A stretch of DNA of 8,532 bases from an uncultured Chloroflexota bacterium (GCA_903930745.1 CAIYZX010000607.1:1-8532), one strand, 5' to 3'; positions 1 through 6,178 are shown, numbered from the stretch's first letter. The notes: a model not told the origin generated them from the letters alone. Program-made: numbers and translations.

Positions 1-45
1 CGGACGCAGGCCGCCCTCTGGGCCATCGAGCACAGGTTCGTCTGA
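1..45 (+). CDS. 3' end of an upstream gene (partial, unidentified)
   Basis: Reading from base 1, fourteen codons run to a TGA at 43-45 and encode RTQAALWAIEHRFV. The stop lies 74 bases before the next start codon, which fits a normal gene end. Too little is present to identify the protein. The frame could also be open by chance, so this is only a probable gene tail. Confidence 0.35.
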   Translation, partial: RTQAALWAIEHRFV

Positions 46-119
46 CGCCGGCGCCCCCGTCGGCACCGGCAGCACACCAACAGGACAGCCACGAGTCACC
101 AGAGCTCGGGGGACCGCCG

Positions 120-893
120 ATGAGCATCGCCGCCACGCATGACCGTCCCTGGGTCGTCGTTGGCCCAGCGGACGCCCCCGCCATCGTCTTCATCCACGCC
201 ACGCGCTACACGCGAGCCCAGTGGTACCCGCAGCTGCGCGCCCTCGCCGGAAGGTTCCGCTGCATTGCGCCGGACCTGCCCGGTCACGGCCTGCGGGCGG
301 ACGAGACGTTCACGCCGGACGCCGCCGTGGCGGCGATCCGCCAGGCGCTGCTCGCCGAGTCCGCCACGGGCCGAGCGGTCCTCGTGGGGCTGTCGCTGGG
401 CGGCTACGTGGCGATGGATCTTGCCGATGCCCACCCGGACCTCGTGGACGGACTTGTCCTGGCCGGCTGCTCCGCTGACCCGGTTGGCGGCCATGCCTGG
501 CCGTTCCGGCTCCTCGCGCGCGCCTTCGAGCTGGCGCCCGGCCCCATCTCCACGCCGGTCGGCGCAGCGCTCTTCCACCTGCGCCACGGCCGCAAGCGGG
601 GTGGACCCGTGGTGAAGGCCGGGTTCTGGGATGACGGTGGGGCGGTGGCGCTGCGGGCGCTCGTGGGCCGCCGCTACCTCGCTCGCCTCGCGCGCCTCTG
701 GATCCCGGTGCTGGTGGTCAACGGCCAGTTCGACAGCGTGTTCGGCCCCCAGGGCGACCGGTGGGCGGCAACATGCCGCAAGGGGCGCCACGAGGTGATC
801 AGGGGGGCCATGCACCTCACGAATCTCGATCGGCCGAAGGCGTTCACGGCGCTCGTGGCGGCATTCGCCGACGAGGTGCGCCCCGCCGCCTGA
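120..893 (+). CDS. alpha/beta-fold hydrolase
   Basis: This is a predicted soluble serine hydrolase of 257 residues, the usual size for the alpha/beta hydrolase fold. The nucleophile elbow is GLSLGG (residues 90-95, Ser92). The likely acid is Asp205 in NGQFDSVFGP, and the likely histidine is His232 in GAMHLTNLDRP, so the triad is complete and correctly ordered. PDLPGHGLRA (51-60) is the typical strand-4 loop. The oxyanion-hole segment reads FIHATRYTRAQW (24-35), with HA where the family usually has HG. No signal peptide is visible. The ATG at 120 has a G-rich ribosome-binding stretch (GGGGGA, 108-113) six bases upstream. The substrate cannot be told: esterases, lactonases and C-C hydrolases share this fold. 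It is followed after 87 bases by galU, which has its own possible promoter, so the two need not be functionally linked. Confidence 0.88.
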   Translation: MSIAATHDRPWVVVGPADAPAIVFIHATRYTRAQWYPQLRALAGRFRCIAPDLPGHGLRADETFTPDAAVAAIRQALLAESATGRAVLVGLSLGGYVAMDLADAHPDLVDGLVLAGCSADPVGGHAWPFRLLARAFELAPGPISTPVGAALFHLRHGRKRGGPVVKAGFWDDGGAVALRALVGRRYLARLARLWIPVLVVNGQFDSVFGPQGDRWAATCRKGRHEVIRGAMHLTNLDRPKAFTALVAAFADEVRPAA

Positions 894-940
894 CGAGGTT
901 CCCGCCGTCCCCGCCGATGGGGCGACACGGGGGTGGGTCG

Positions 941-946
941 TATACT
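941..946 (+). promoter_or_regulatory. candidate -10 element for galU
   Basis: TATACT differs from the TATAAT consensus at one position and stands out in very GC-rich DNA. Transcription would start near 953, giving a leader of about 28 bases before the galU ATG. I see no good -35 box at the usual 16-18 base distance, so the promoter may be weak or activator-dependent. Its position downstream of the alternative GTG at 933 also argues against that earlier start. Confidence 0.5.
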
Positions 947-972
947 TGTCGCAACGTTCCTTCCCACCCACC

Positions 973-979
973 GAGGTGA
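973..979 (+). promoter_or_regulatory. ribosome-binding site deciding the galU start
   Basis: GAGGTGA matches the anti-Shine-Dalgarno complement and ends one base before the ATG at 981. It supports that ATG over the in-frame GTG at 933, which would add 16 residues not expected for the family. Confidence 0.6.
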
Positions 980-980
980 C

Positions 981-1862
981 ATGCGCGTCCGCAAGGCCGT
1001 GTTCCCGGCCGCCGGCTGGGGCACCCGCTTCCTTCCCGCCACCAAGGCGCAGCCGAAGGAGATGCTCCCGCTCGTTGACAAGCCGGTCATCCAGTACGCC
1101 GTCGAAGAGGCGGTGGCCGCCGGCATCGAGCAGGTCATCATCGTCACGTCCTCCCAGAAGCGGGCGATCGAAGACCACTTCGACCTGAACTACGAGCTGG
1201 AGCACCTGCTCGAGGAGAAGGGCGAGATCGAGAAGCTGCGCACCGTCCGCCACATCACGGATCTCGCGCAGATCGCCTACGTCCGCCAGAAGGAGCAGCT
1301 GGGCCTCGGCCACGCGGTGCTCATGGCGAAGGACCTCATCGGGCACGAGCCGTTCGCGGTGATCCTCCCGGATGACGTTGTGGTGGCGGACCGCCCCTGC
1401 ATCGGCCAGCTGATCCACGCGTACCACCAGCACCACGGCTCCGTGGTGGCGGTGATGCCGGTCCCCATGGAGGAGACGCGGCGGTACGGCGTGATCGGCG
1501 GCGACCACGTGGACGAGGGACACGATCGCGATCGCACCTACCGGGTCACGTCCCTCGTGGAGAAGCCCAAGGACCCGGCCCAGGCACCGTCCAACCTGGC
1601 CGTCATCGGGCGCTACGTGCTCACGCCAAAGATCTTCGACAAGCTGGAGCAGACGCAGCGCGGCTCCGGCGGCGAGATCCAGCTGACGGACGCGATCCAC
1701 GCCCTGATGGAGGAGCAGAGCGTCTTCGGCTACGCCTTCGAGGGCAAGCGCTATGACTCCGGCACCACGATGGGCTGGCTCCAGGCGTCTGTAGAGCTGG
1801 CGCTCGCACGGCCGGAGTTCGGCGCCCCCTTCCGCGAGTACCTCCGCTCGCTGGAGATCTGA
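981..1862 (+). CDS. galU: UTP--glucose-1-phosphate uridylyltransferase
   Basis: GalU joins UTP and glucose-1-phosphate to give UDP-glucose and pyrophosphate in the cytoplasm, feeding cell-envelope polysaccharide, glycolipid and galactose metabolism. The 293 residues match the family's usual length. The nucleotide-binding signature is AAGWGTRFLPATKAQPKEMLP (residues 10-30, only the Trp13 variant of the common GLGTR). Further hallmarks are LPDD (129-132), the sugar-phosphate-binding VEKP (193-196, Lys195), GGEIQLTDA (230-238) and GKRYDSGTTMGWL (255-267). The ATG at 981 puts the first strand, KAVFPAAG, at the N-terminus as in known GalU proteins and has a good ribosome-binding site. A short charged stretch, HDRDR (181-185), lies in a variable loop. 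Related nucleotidyltransferases such as RfbA are less likely because KEMLP and GEIQLTDA are GalU-type. The kinase gene begins 97 bases downstream. Confidence 0.96.
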   Translation: MRVRKAVFPAAGWGTRFLPATKAQPKEMLPLVDKPVIQYAVEEAVAAGIEQVIIVTSSQKRAIEDHFDLNYELEHLLEEKGEIEKLRTVRHITDLAQIAYVRQKEQLGLGHAVLMAKDLIGHEPFAVILPDDVVVADRPCIGQLIHAYHQHHGSVVAVMPVPMEETRRYGVIGGDHVDEGHDRDRTYRVTSLVEKPKDPAQAPSNLAVIGRYVLTPKIFDKLEQTQRGSGGEIQLTDAIHALMEEQSVFGYAFEGKRYDSGTTMGWLQASVELALARPEFGAPFREYLRSLEI

Positions 1863-1889
1863 CCGGCAGGACCGCCGCGCACCGTGCGG

Positions 1890-1895
1890 TAGGAT
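1890..1895 (+). promoter_or_regulatory. possible -10 element before the PASTA kinase gene
   Basis: TAGGAT fits the TANNNT -10 pattern and would start transcription near 1902, leaving a leader of about 58 bases. No -35 match is visible at 16-18 bases upstream. The 97-base gap after galU is large enough for a promoter, but read-through from galU is also possible. Confidence 0.3.
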
Positions 1896-1959
1896 GCCCG
1901 CATCGGCGGCATCCGCAGGGGCGGTGACCGCGCGCTTCGAAGGGAGAACCTGAAACACC

Positions 1960-3855
1960 GTGACCGAGATCGGGAGTGTCCTCGGCGGCCGCTATCGCCT
2001 CGTCGAGCTCCTCGGCCAGGGCGGCATGGCAACCATCTTCCGCGCGCGCGATGCGCAGCTGGACCGTGACGTGGCGATCAAGCAGCTGCGCCCGGAGTTC
2101 GGCCGTGACCCTGACTTCCTTGCCCGCTTCCGCGACGAGGCCCGCGCGGCCGCCTCGCTGAACCACCCGAACATCGTCTCGGTCTTCGACTTCGGCGAGG
2201 ACTCGTCCGGCCCGTACCTCGTGATGGAGCTGGTGGACGGCCAGGACCTGGCGTCCATCCTGAAGGAGAACGGCCCGCTGCCGCCGCGCCAGTCCGCGCG
2301 GGTCTCCGCCGAGGTGGCGAAGGCGCTGCAGGCGGCGCACGTGCGCGGCATCGTGCATCGCGACGTGAAGCCGTCCAACATCCTCGTGGGCCGCGACGGC
2401 CGCGTGAAGGTGGCGGACTTCGGCATCGCCCGGGCGCTCAACGAGTCCCAGGTGACGCTCCCCGGTGTGACGATGGGCTCCGTCCACTACTTCAGCCCGG
2501 AGCAGGCGCGCGGCGAGCAGGCCACGTTCGCATCGGACATCTACGCGCTGGGCATCGTCCTGTACGAGTCCATCACCGGGCAGCGGCCCTTCTCGGGTGA
2601 CGGCGCCGCCGCCGTGGCCCTGGCCCGCCTCACGTCCACCCCGCCGCGCCCGTCCGCGCTGCGCCCGGGCACGCCCGCCGCGCTGGACGAGATCGTGACG
2701 CGCGCGATGGCGCTCGATTCCGGCCTGCGGTATGCGTCCGCCGCGTCCATGGCCTCCGCGCTGGAGGGCTGGCTGACCGATCCGAACGCCGCGCCCGCGC
2801 CTGCCGCCGGTGCCGCCGGTGCTGCCGCCGCGACCGGAACCCAGCCGCGCCCCGTGGCCACCGCCGCGGCCCGCCCCAACGCCGTTCCGTACCCGCCGGA
2901 CGCCTACGCGCGGTCGGCCTCCGGCTCCGCGCCGGTCTCCACCCGGTCCGCGCCCCCGCCGCCCCCGGCGGACGACGTGGAGGAGGGTCCCGCGGGCACC
3001 AGCCCCTGGGCGTGGATCGCGGGCCTCCTGGGCGTGGGCATCCTCGTCATCGTGGGCTTCCTGATCTTCGGGGTGCTCACGGGCGGTGGCGATTCGAAGC
3101 CGTCCGCCTCGCCGTCCGGGGCCATGGTGGCGGTCCCGTCATTCGTGAACATGACCTACGCCGATGCCGAGGCTGCTGCGGCCGCTCTTGGCCTCACCGT
3201 CACGCGCGCCGCCAGCGAGGAGCGGACGGACGTGGCCCCGGACACGGTCCTCTCCCAGGACCCGGCCGAGGGGGCGTCCGTGGCCGAGGGCACGCAGATC
3301 AAGCTCACGGTGGCCGTGGGCAAGACGTCCGTGGCCGTGCCGGACCTCCGCAACAAGCTGGAGTCGGAGGCGCTGCAGATCATCGTCACGGAGCAGCTCA
3401 CCGTGGGCACCCGCACGGAGGCCTTCGATCCGGCGGTGCCGGCGGGCTCCATCGTGAGCCAGTCGCCCATGCCGGGGATCCTGGTGGCCCCGAACACGCC
3501 CATCGACTACGTCGTCTCGAAGGGTCCGGAGCCGTCTCCGTCGCCCACACCGTCTCCGTCGCCCACACCATCGCCGTCGCCCACACCATCGCCCACCCCG
3601 GCGCCCACGCCCACGCCCACGCCGGCCCCGGCCAATGTTGGCGAGTACCGGTGCGTGACGCTGGAGCAGGCCATCACGCAGATCGATCTTGACGGCTTCG
3701 CGTTGGGCAACGTCACGGACATCGACGGGGCGGCTGCGTCCAATCCCTCCTGGACGGTGATCGAGCAGGACCCGGGGCCGGGCATGAAGCGCCCTGCCGG
3801 GACGCCGATCGACCTGAAGATCGCGGACCCGGCGCTCGGTCTCGCCTGCCCCTGA
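1960..3855 (+). CDS. pknB: membrane Ser/Thr protein kinase with PASTA domains (PknB/PrkC type)
   Basis: This is a one-pass membrane kinase of 631 residues that senses cell-wall fragments or lipid II outside and phosphorylates proteins inside. The kinase domain (about 11-272) has the Gly-rich loop GQGGMATIF (19-27), VAIK with Lys41, Glu60, HRDVKPSN (133-140, catalytic Asp135), DFG (153-155) and the activation segment GSVHYFSPEQ (173-182), with Thr166 and Thr171 as likely autophosphorylation sites. All catalytic residues are present. An Ala/Pro-rich juxtamembrane stretch (about 275-345) precedes a membrane span (about 352-373). Outside lie two PASTA repeats (about 388-454 and 456-521), a Pro-Ser-Thr linker (about 524-558) and a third PASTA-like domain (about 560-623) flanked by Cys565 and Cys630. 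The start is GTG at 1960; AGGGAG at 1941-1946 is a somewhat distant ribosome-binding site. A strong terminator follows. Its link to neighbouring galU is plausible, since both concern the envelope, but is not shown. Confidence 0.95.
   Translation: MTEIGSVLGGRYRLVELLGQGGMATIFRARDAQLDRDVAIKQLRPEFGRDPDFLARFRDEARAAASLNHPNIVSVFDFGEDSSGPYLVMELVDGQDLASILKENGPLPPRQSARVSAEVAKALQAAHVRGIVHRDVKPSNILVGRDGRVKVADFGIARALNESQVTLPGVTMGSVHYFSPEQARGEQATFASDIYALGIVLYESITGQRPFSGDGAAAVALARLTSTPPRPSALRPGTPAALDEIVTRAMALDSGLRYASAASMASALEGWLTDPNAAPAPAAGAAGAAAATGTQPRPVATAAARPNAVPYPPDAYARSASGSAPVSTRSAPPPPPADDVEEGPAGTSPWAWIAGLLGVGILVIVGFLIFGVLTGGGDSKPSASPSGAMVAVPSFVNMTYADAEAAAAALGLTVTRAASEERTDVAPDTVLSQDPAEGASVAEGTQIKLTVAVGKTSVAVPDLRNKLESEALQIIVTEQLTVGTRTEAFDPAVPAGSIVSQSPMPGILVAPNTPIDYVVSKGPEPSPSPTPSPSPTPSPSPTPSPTPAPTPTPTPAPANVGEYRCVTLEQAITQIDLDGFALGNVTDIDGAAASNPSWTVIEQDPGPGMKRPAGTPIDLKIADPALGLACP
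3532..3630 (+). repeat. tandem repeat encoding the Pro-Ser-Thr linker of the kinase
   Basis: An 18-base unit (CCGTCTCCGTCGCCCACA) occurs twice exactly (3532-3549, 3550-3567) and a third time with two changes (3568-3585). It then decays into shorter CCCACG-type units up to about 3630. It encodes alternating PSPSPT and PTPTPA and lies between the second and third PASTA domains. Such a repeat can change length by slippage in whole codons, so linker length may vary between strains. Confidence 0.85.
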
Positions 3856-3886
3856 CCGTCCGGGCCTGATCCTTCGGACATCGCAC

Positions 3887-3922
3887 GCGCCCCTGGCACA
3901 CCGCCGGGGGCGCTGCTCGTTT
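3887..3922 (+). terminator. intrinsic terminator after the PASTA kinase gene
   Basis: GCGCCCCTGGC (3887-3897) pairs with GCCGGGGGCGC (3903-3913): ten Watson-Crick pairs and one U-G wobble around a five-base loop (ACACC). A short T-containing tail ending in CGTTT (3918-3922) follows. The wobble is a true pair only in plus-strand RNA, which fits termination of the kinase transcript 32 bases past its stop. The T tract is weak, as often in GC-rich genomes. Confidence 0.72.
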
Positions 3923-3945
3923 CAGACCCCCGCCGTGCGCGCCGT

Positions 3946-4019
3946 GACTGACAGTCCATGAACCACGGAACGAGGGGGCCGGGACCACCGATGGTTCCGG
4001 CAGGTGCGGACTGTCAGTC
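3946..4019 (+). repeat. nested hairpin: 12-bp inverted repeat enclosing a 9-bp stem
   Basis: GACTGACAGTCC (3946-3957) is the exact reverse complement of 4008-4019. Inside it, GCCGGGACC (3978-3986) pairs with GGTTCCGGC (3993-4001) around a six-base loop, eight Watson-Crick pairs plus one G-U wobble. The wobble again favours plus-strand RNA. Each outer arm is itself nearly palindromic (GACTG-N-CAGTC; GGACTG-T-CAGTCC at 4008-4020), so paired protein-binding sites are an alternative to an RNA fold. Confidence 0.6.
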
Positions 4020-4087
4020 CTCGATGCCCGGATGATTCGCGCGGTTCGGCGCGCCGTGGGCGCGTGGATCCTGGATTCATGGACTGT
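3951..4087. repeat. second 12-bp inverted repeat overlapping the nested hairpin
   Basis: ACAGTCCATGAA (3951-3962) is the exact reverse complement of TTCATGGACTGT (4076-4087). Its left arm shares seven bases with the left arm of the 3946/4008 repeat, so the two pairings exclude each other. Read as terminal inverted repeats these would bound a 137-base MITE-like element, but I see no target-site duplication outside them. Confidence 0.55.
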
Positions 4088-4206
4088 GCGTCGTGCCGCG
4101 CATCCTGGCGGGAGACCAGGCCGCTGTGGTGCCGCACGTCCCCATGGGTCCGGGGGCGGCCGTCGGGATGCAGCCCTCCGTGGGTGCCGTTCGCCGTGGT
4201 GCCGCC

Positions 4207-4246
4207 GGGGGCAGTGGGCTTGGGTGGGACGGTTGGGTGGCCGGGG
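4207..4246 (+). promoter_or_regulatory. G-quadruplex motif / C-rich rut-like tract after the minus-strand cysteine gene
   Basis: Six tracts of three or more G (4207-4211, 4216-4218, 4222-4224, 4226-4228, 4235-4237, 4243-4246) are separated by loops of one to six bases, which satisfies the usual quadruplex rule. It begins directly after the stop codon (4247-4249) of the minus-strand gene. In that gene's transcript the same bases are C-rich and G-poor, as expected of a Rho utilisation site. No intrinsic terminator is visible there. Function is inferred. Confidence 0.45.
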
Positions 4247-4765
4247 TCAGCCTTCGGGCCAGGGCTCCGGATCACCCCAGAGCCACCACGTCCCCGGGAT
4301 GCCGTTCACGGGGGCCGGCGCCACGGACACGGATGCCTCCGCGGCATCCAGCTCGGCCGACCCGAAGAGCTCGTCAACCGGAACGAACGTTCTGGGTCTC
4401 CGGCCGGCGGAGAGGCCACCGGGCGACCCGCCCAGGGCCGTCATGGCCGCGGTTCCCGCCACGGTGCCCGTGGTCAGCCGCCGTCCCGTGGCATCGCCCG
4501 GGACCCGGCCGTGACCCACGACCGCCACCACGCGCCGCTCCGACGGGTCCTGCGCCGGCGGCTTGCCGGTCCAGCACGCGCGCATCTCCGTCCCATTGAG
4601 CGCAATCTGCCGCTTCGCGTCCAGGCCGCAGAGGCCGAGACCACCCGCGATGCCCCGCCGGAAGTGCCGGCACGTCCCGCAGGACGTGGTGGAGCGGCGG
4701 CAGACCCAGCAGCGGGATGACTCCGCCTGGGGCGTGGCGCAATGAGGGCAACGCCAGACCGGCAT
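4247..4765 (-). CDS. eight-cysteine putative metal-binding protein, uncharacterised
   Basis: This 172-residue protein has eight cysteines, all in the first 64 residues and in two sets of four. The first set, CPHC-x9-CWVC (6, 9, 19, 22), looks like a zinc ribbon. The second, CGTC (29, 32) with Cys46 in GLCGLD and Cys64 in RACW, has wider spacing and could bind zinc or an iron-sulfur cluster. After residue 70 the sequence is rich in Gly, Ala, Pro and Thr and probably disordered; it ends in an acidic, Trp-rich tail (TWWLWGDPEPWPE). There is no signal peptide or membrane span, so it should be cytoplasmic. I do not recognise a named family. The cysteine spacing and the matching promoter argue for a real gene. 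The ATG at 4765 has no ribosome-binding site but sits six bases from a -10 box. It lies 60 bases downstream of the Ig-like membrane protein gene. Confidence 0.72.
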   Translation of the reverse strand: MPVWRCPHCATPQAESSRCWVCRRSTTSCGTCRHFRRGIAGGLGLCGLDAKRQIALNGTEMRACWTGKPPAQDPSERRVVAVVGHGRVPGDATGRRLTTGTVAGTAAMTALGGSPGGLSAGRRPRTFVPVDELFGSAELDAAEASVSVAPAPVNGIPGTWWLWGDPEPWPEG

Positions 4766-4771
4766 GGCGGG

Positions 4772-4800
4772 ATCGTAGCTGCGCCCGCGCTCCCTGTCGA
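4772..4800 (-). promoter_or_regulatory. sigma70-type promoter giving a leaderless transcript
   Basis: On the minus strand a -35 TCGACA (4800-4795, five of six matches to TTGACA) is followed after exactly 17 bases by a -10 TACGAT (4777-4772). The -10 ends six bases before the ATG at 4765, so transcription would start at or within a base of the start codon. This fits the missing ribosome-binding site of that gene. Confidence 0.65.
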
Positions 4801-4825
4801 GGCGAATCCGCCCGGCGTCGAACGC

Positions 4826-6055
4826 CTATTCGATGACGGTCAGCACCACCCGGTCCGTGGCCGTCTGGCCATCGGAGGTTGTGACCAGCACGGTGACGAG
4901 ACCGCTGCCGGGCAAGGCGCCCGCCGGGATCGTCGTGGAGAACGTCGCCTTGCCGTCGCCGTCCGCCGGGATCTCCCCGGAGACCGCGGCCTCCAGACCT
5001 GGGACGGAGAGCGTGAACAGCACGAGGGCACCCGGCAGCGGCAACCCGTCCGCCCCGCGGACCGTTGCCGTGAAGGTCACCGCCTTGGGCAGGTTGGGGG
5101 CCTTGAAGCGGTAGGCGCTGCCGGACACCGACACCGTGAGCCTCCCGTCGCCCAGGCGCAGGTTGAGCGTCATCTCGTTCTCGTTGCCCGCGGGGTCAGT
5201 CGCGGTGACCGTGATGGCATTGACACCCTGGGCGAGCGCGATCGCGGCCTCCCAGAGCCCGTCCGTGTCCGCCGTGGCCGTCGCGACCGCGCCGTTCGCC
5301 GCGTTCTGCAGGCGTACAAGGGCGTCCGCCTGGGACTTGCCCTTGACGGTCACGGGGGACTTGGTGGCCTGTGCGCCATCCTTTGGTGAGATCACGGAGA
5401 TCTTGGGCTTGGAGGTGTCCTGGATCCACGTGGCGACCGAGGACGGCTCCGTCTCCCCGCCCGGGCCCAGGATGGTGGCCGTGAAGTCGTTGCGCCCGTC
5501 GGCCAGGGCGATCCCGGGGATGACGACCTTGGAGACGGAGCTCACCGGTGCCTCCCCGGCAACCGTGGGATCCGTGTCCGGCAGCGTGACGTACAGGCGT
5601 ACCGAGTAGCCCTCCAGTCCCACCAGGGCCGACGGGACGGTGACGGTGACGTCGATGGTGTCCGCGTTCGTGTACGGCTGCTCCGGCTGGGTGATCACCG
5701 GAGCATCGCCGACCTGTGGCGCATCGGTGGCCTTCGGACTGCTTGCCGCCGCACCGACGTCGGAGAAGAAGGTGCCGAAGCCCTTGACCACGGACGAGAC
5801 GAACGGTCCAACGGCGCCGCCGCCAACCCAGAGGATGGTCGCCGAGAGGGCAACGATGGCGATCGCAAGGAACGCCTTCATGGCGACGGGCAGACCGCGC
5901 CGGCGCTCCAGCGTGCGGTACTGCTCCATCCGGCGCGGCGAGGGCGCCACGGGACGTGCGCGCCGCGGGACGGGGCGGCCGGAGCTGGGTTGGCGGGGGC
6001 GGACCTGCGTGGCCCGATCCCGGCGGCGGGAGTCCATCGGCGGGGATTGTCGCAT
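4826..6055 (-). CDS. single-pass membrane protein with extracellular Ig-like domains
   Basis: From the ATG at 6055 the protein has 409 residues. Residues 1-58 are rich in Arg and Pro (17 Arg) and should be cytoplasmic. Residues 60-79 (AFLAIAIVALSATILWVGGG region) form one membrane span or uncleaved signal anchor, leaving the rest outside. Three beta-rich modules follow: about 118-212; about 216-301, a bacterial Ig-like domain with SPKDGAQATKSPVTVKG and GVNAITVTATDPAGN; and about 305-408, resembling invasin/Big_1-type domains (VTFTATVRGADGLPLPGALVLF and GKATFSTTIPAG). No enzyme motif is seen, so adhesion, wall binding or a structural role is likely. The start is uncertain: no candidate has a clear ribosome-binding site, and ATGs at 6037, 5929 and 5881 are also in frame. 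It precedes the eight-cysteine gene on the same strand and is divergent from the folate cluster. Confidence 0.82.
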   Translation of the reverse strand: MRQSPPMDSRRRDRATQVRPRQPSSGRPVPRRARPVAPSPRRMEQYRTLERRRGLPVAMKAFLAIAIVALSATILWVGGGAVGPFVSSVVKGFGTFFSDVGAAASSPKATDAPQVGDAPVITQPEQPYTNADTIDVTVTVPSALVGLEGYSVRLYVTLPDTDPTVAGEAPVSSVSKVVIPGIALADGRNDFTATILGPGGETEPSSVATWIQDTSKPKISVISPKDGAQATKSPVTVKGKSQADALVRLQNAANGAVATATADTDGLWEAAIALAQGVNAITVTATDPAGNENEMTLNLRLGDGRLTVSVSGSAYRFKAPNLPKAVTFTATVRGADGLPLPGALVLFTLSVPGLEAAVSGEIPADGDGKATFSTTIPAGALPGSGLVTVLVTTSDGQTATDRVVLTVIE

Positions 6056-6138
6056 GAACCGGCACCCGGTCGCCCTCGACCATCCCGCACCGGGCGCGAC
6101 ACGTGACCATGTCTGTTCGCGTCGCGCGGAGGCGGTGG

Positions 6139-6144
6139 TACGCT
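6139..6144 (+). promoter_or_regulatory. possible -10 element for the cysteine protein-folC-folP cluster
   Basis: TACGCT fits TANNNT and resembles the -10 of the minus-strand promoter at 4772-4777. The -35 region, TTCGCG at 6116-6121, matches only half of the consensus. If used, transcription begins near 6151, so the 6158-6178 hairpin would lie almost at the 5' end of the mRNA. Confidence 0.3.
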
Positions 6145-6157
6145 GCGTGTGCGTGGC

Positions 6158-6178
6158 GCCCCCCGCGCTCCGGGGGGC
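6158..6178 (+). other. GC-rich hairpin in the probable leader of the folate cluster
   Basis: GCCCCCCG (6158-6165) pairs perfectly with CGGGGGGC (6171-6178) around the five-base loop CGCTC. There is no T tract on either side, so it is unlikely to be an intrinsic terminator. It may stabilise the 5' end of the mRNA or affect read-through. Confidence 0.45.

Larger units (their letters stand above)
3914..4246. other. gene-free convergent intergenic region
   Basis: No reading frame here has the strong third-position G/C preference or any motif of the neighbouring genes, and the frames that stay open look like chance products of high GC. I see no tRNA, RNase P or SRP RNA signature. The region holds the inverted repeats at 3946-4087 and the G-tract motif at 4207-4246. 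There is also a small hairpin (CCTGG 4104-4108 with CCAGG 4116-4120) and a direct repeat GTGGTGCCGC at 4126-4135 and 4196-4205. Confidence 0.6.

Noticed and set aside
47..70. GCCGG/CCGGC inverted repeat after the first partial gene
   Set aside because: Five base pairs with a 14-base loop and no T tract is too weak to call a terminator.
909..922. Small hairpin CCCC-GCCGAT-GGGG after the hydrolase gene as a terminator
   Set aside because: The stem is only four base pairs and has no T tract; such matches are frequent in this GC-rich DNA.
1523..1534. Palindrome CGATCGCGATCG inside galU
   Set aside because: It falls in coding sequence for a charged loop (HDRDR) and is explained by Asp/Arg codons; I see no second copy that would suggest a genome-wide motif.
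96..1958. A 620-codon open frame on the minus strand across the hydrolase and galU genes
   Set aside because: It is antisense to two clearly recognised genes, is rich in Arg, His, Gly and Ala with no motif, and is the expected shadow of high-GC coding sequence.
3532..3630. Tandem repeats considered as a CRISPR-like array
   Set aside because: The units are contiguous without unique spacers and lie in frame in the kinase gene, encoding a Pro-Ser-Thr linker.
4004..4720. A 238-codon open frame on the plus strand opposite the eight-cysteine gene
   Set aside because: Its composition is a Pro/Arg/Gly shadow without motifs, whereas the minus-strand frame has ordered cysteine pairs and a matching promoter.
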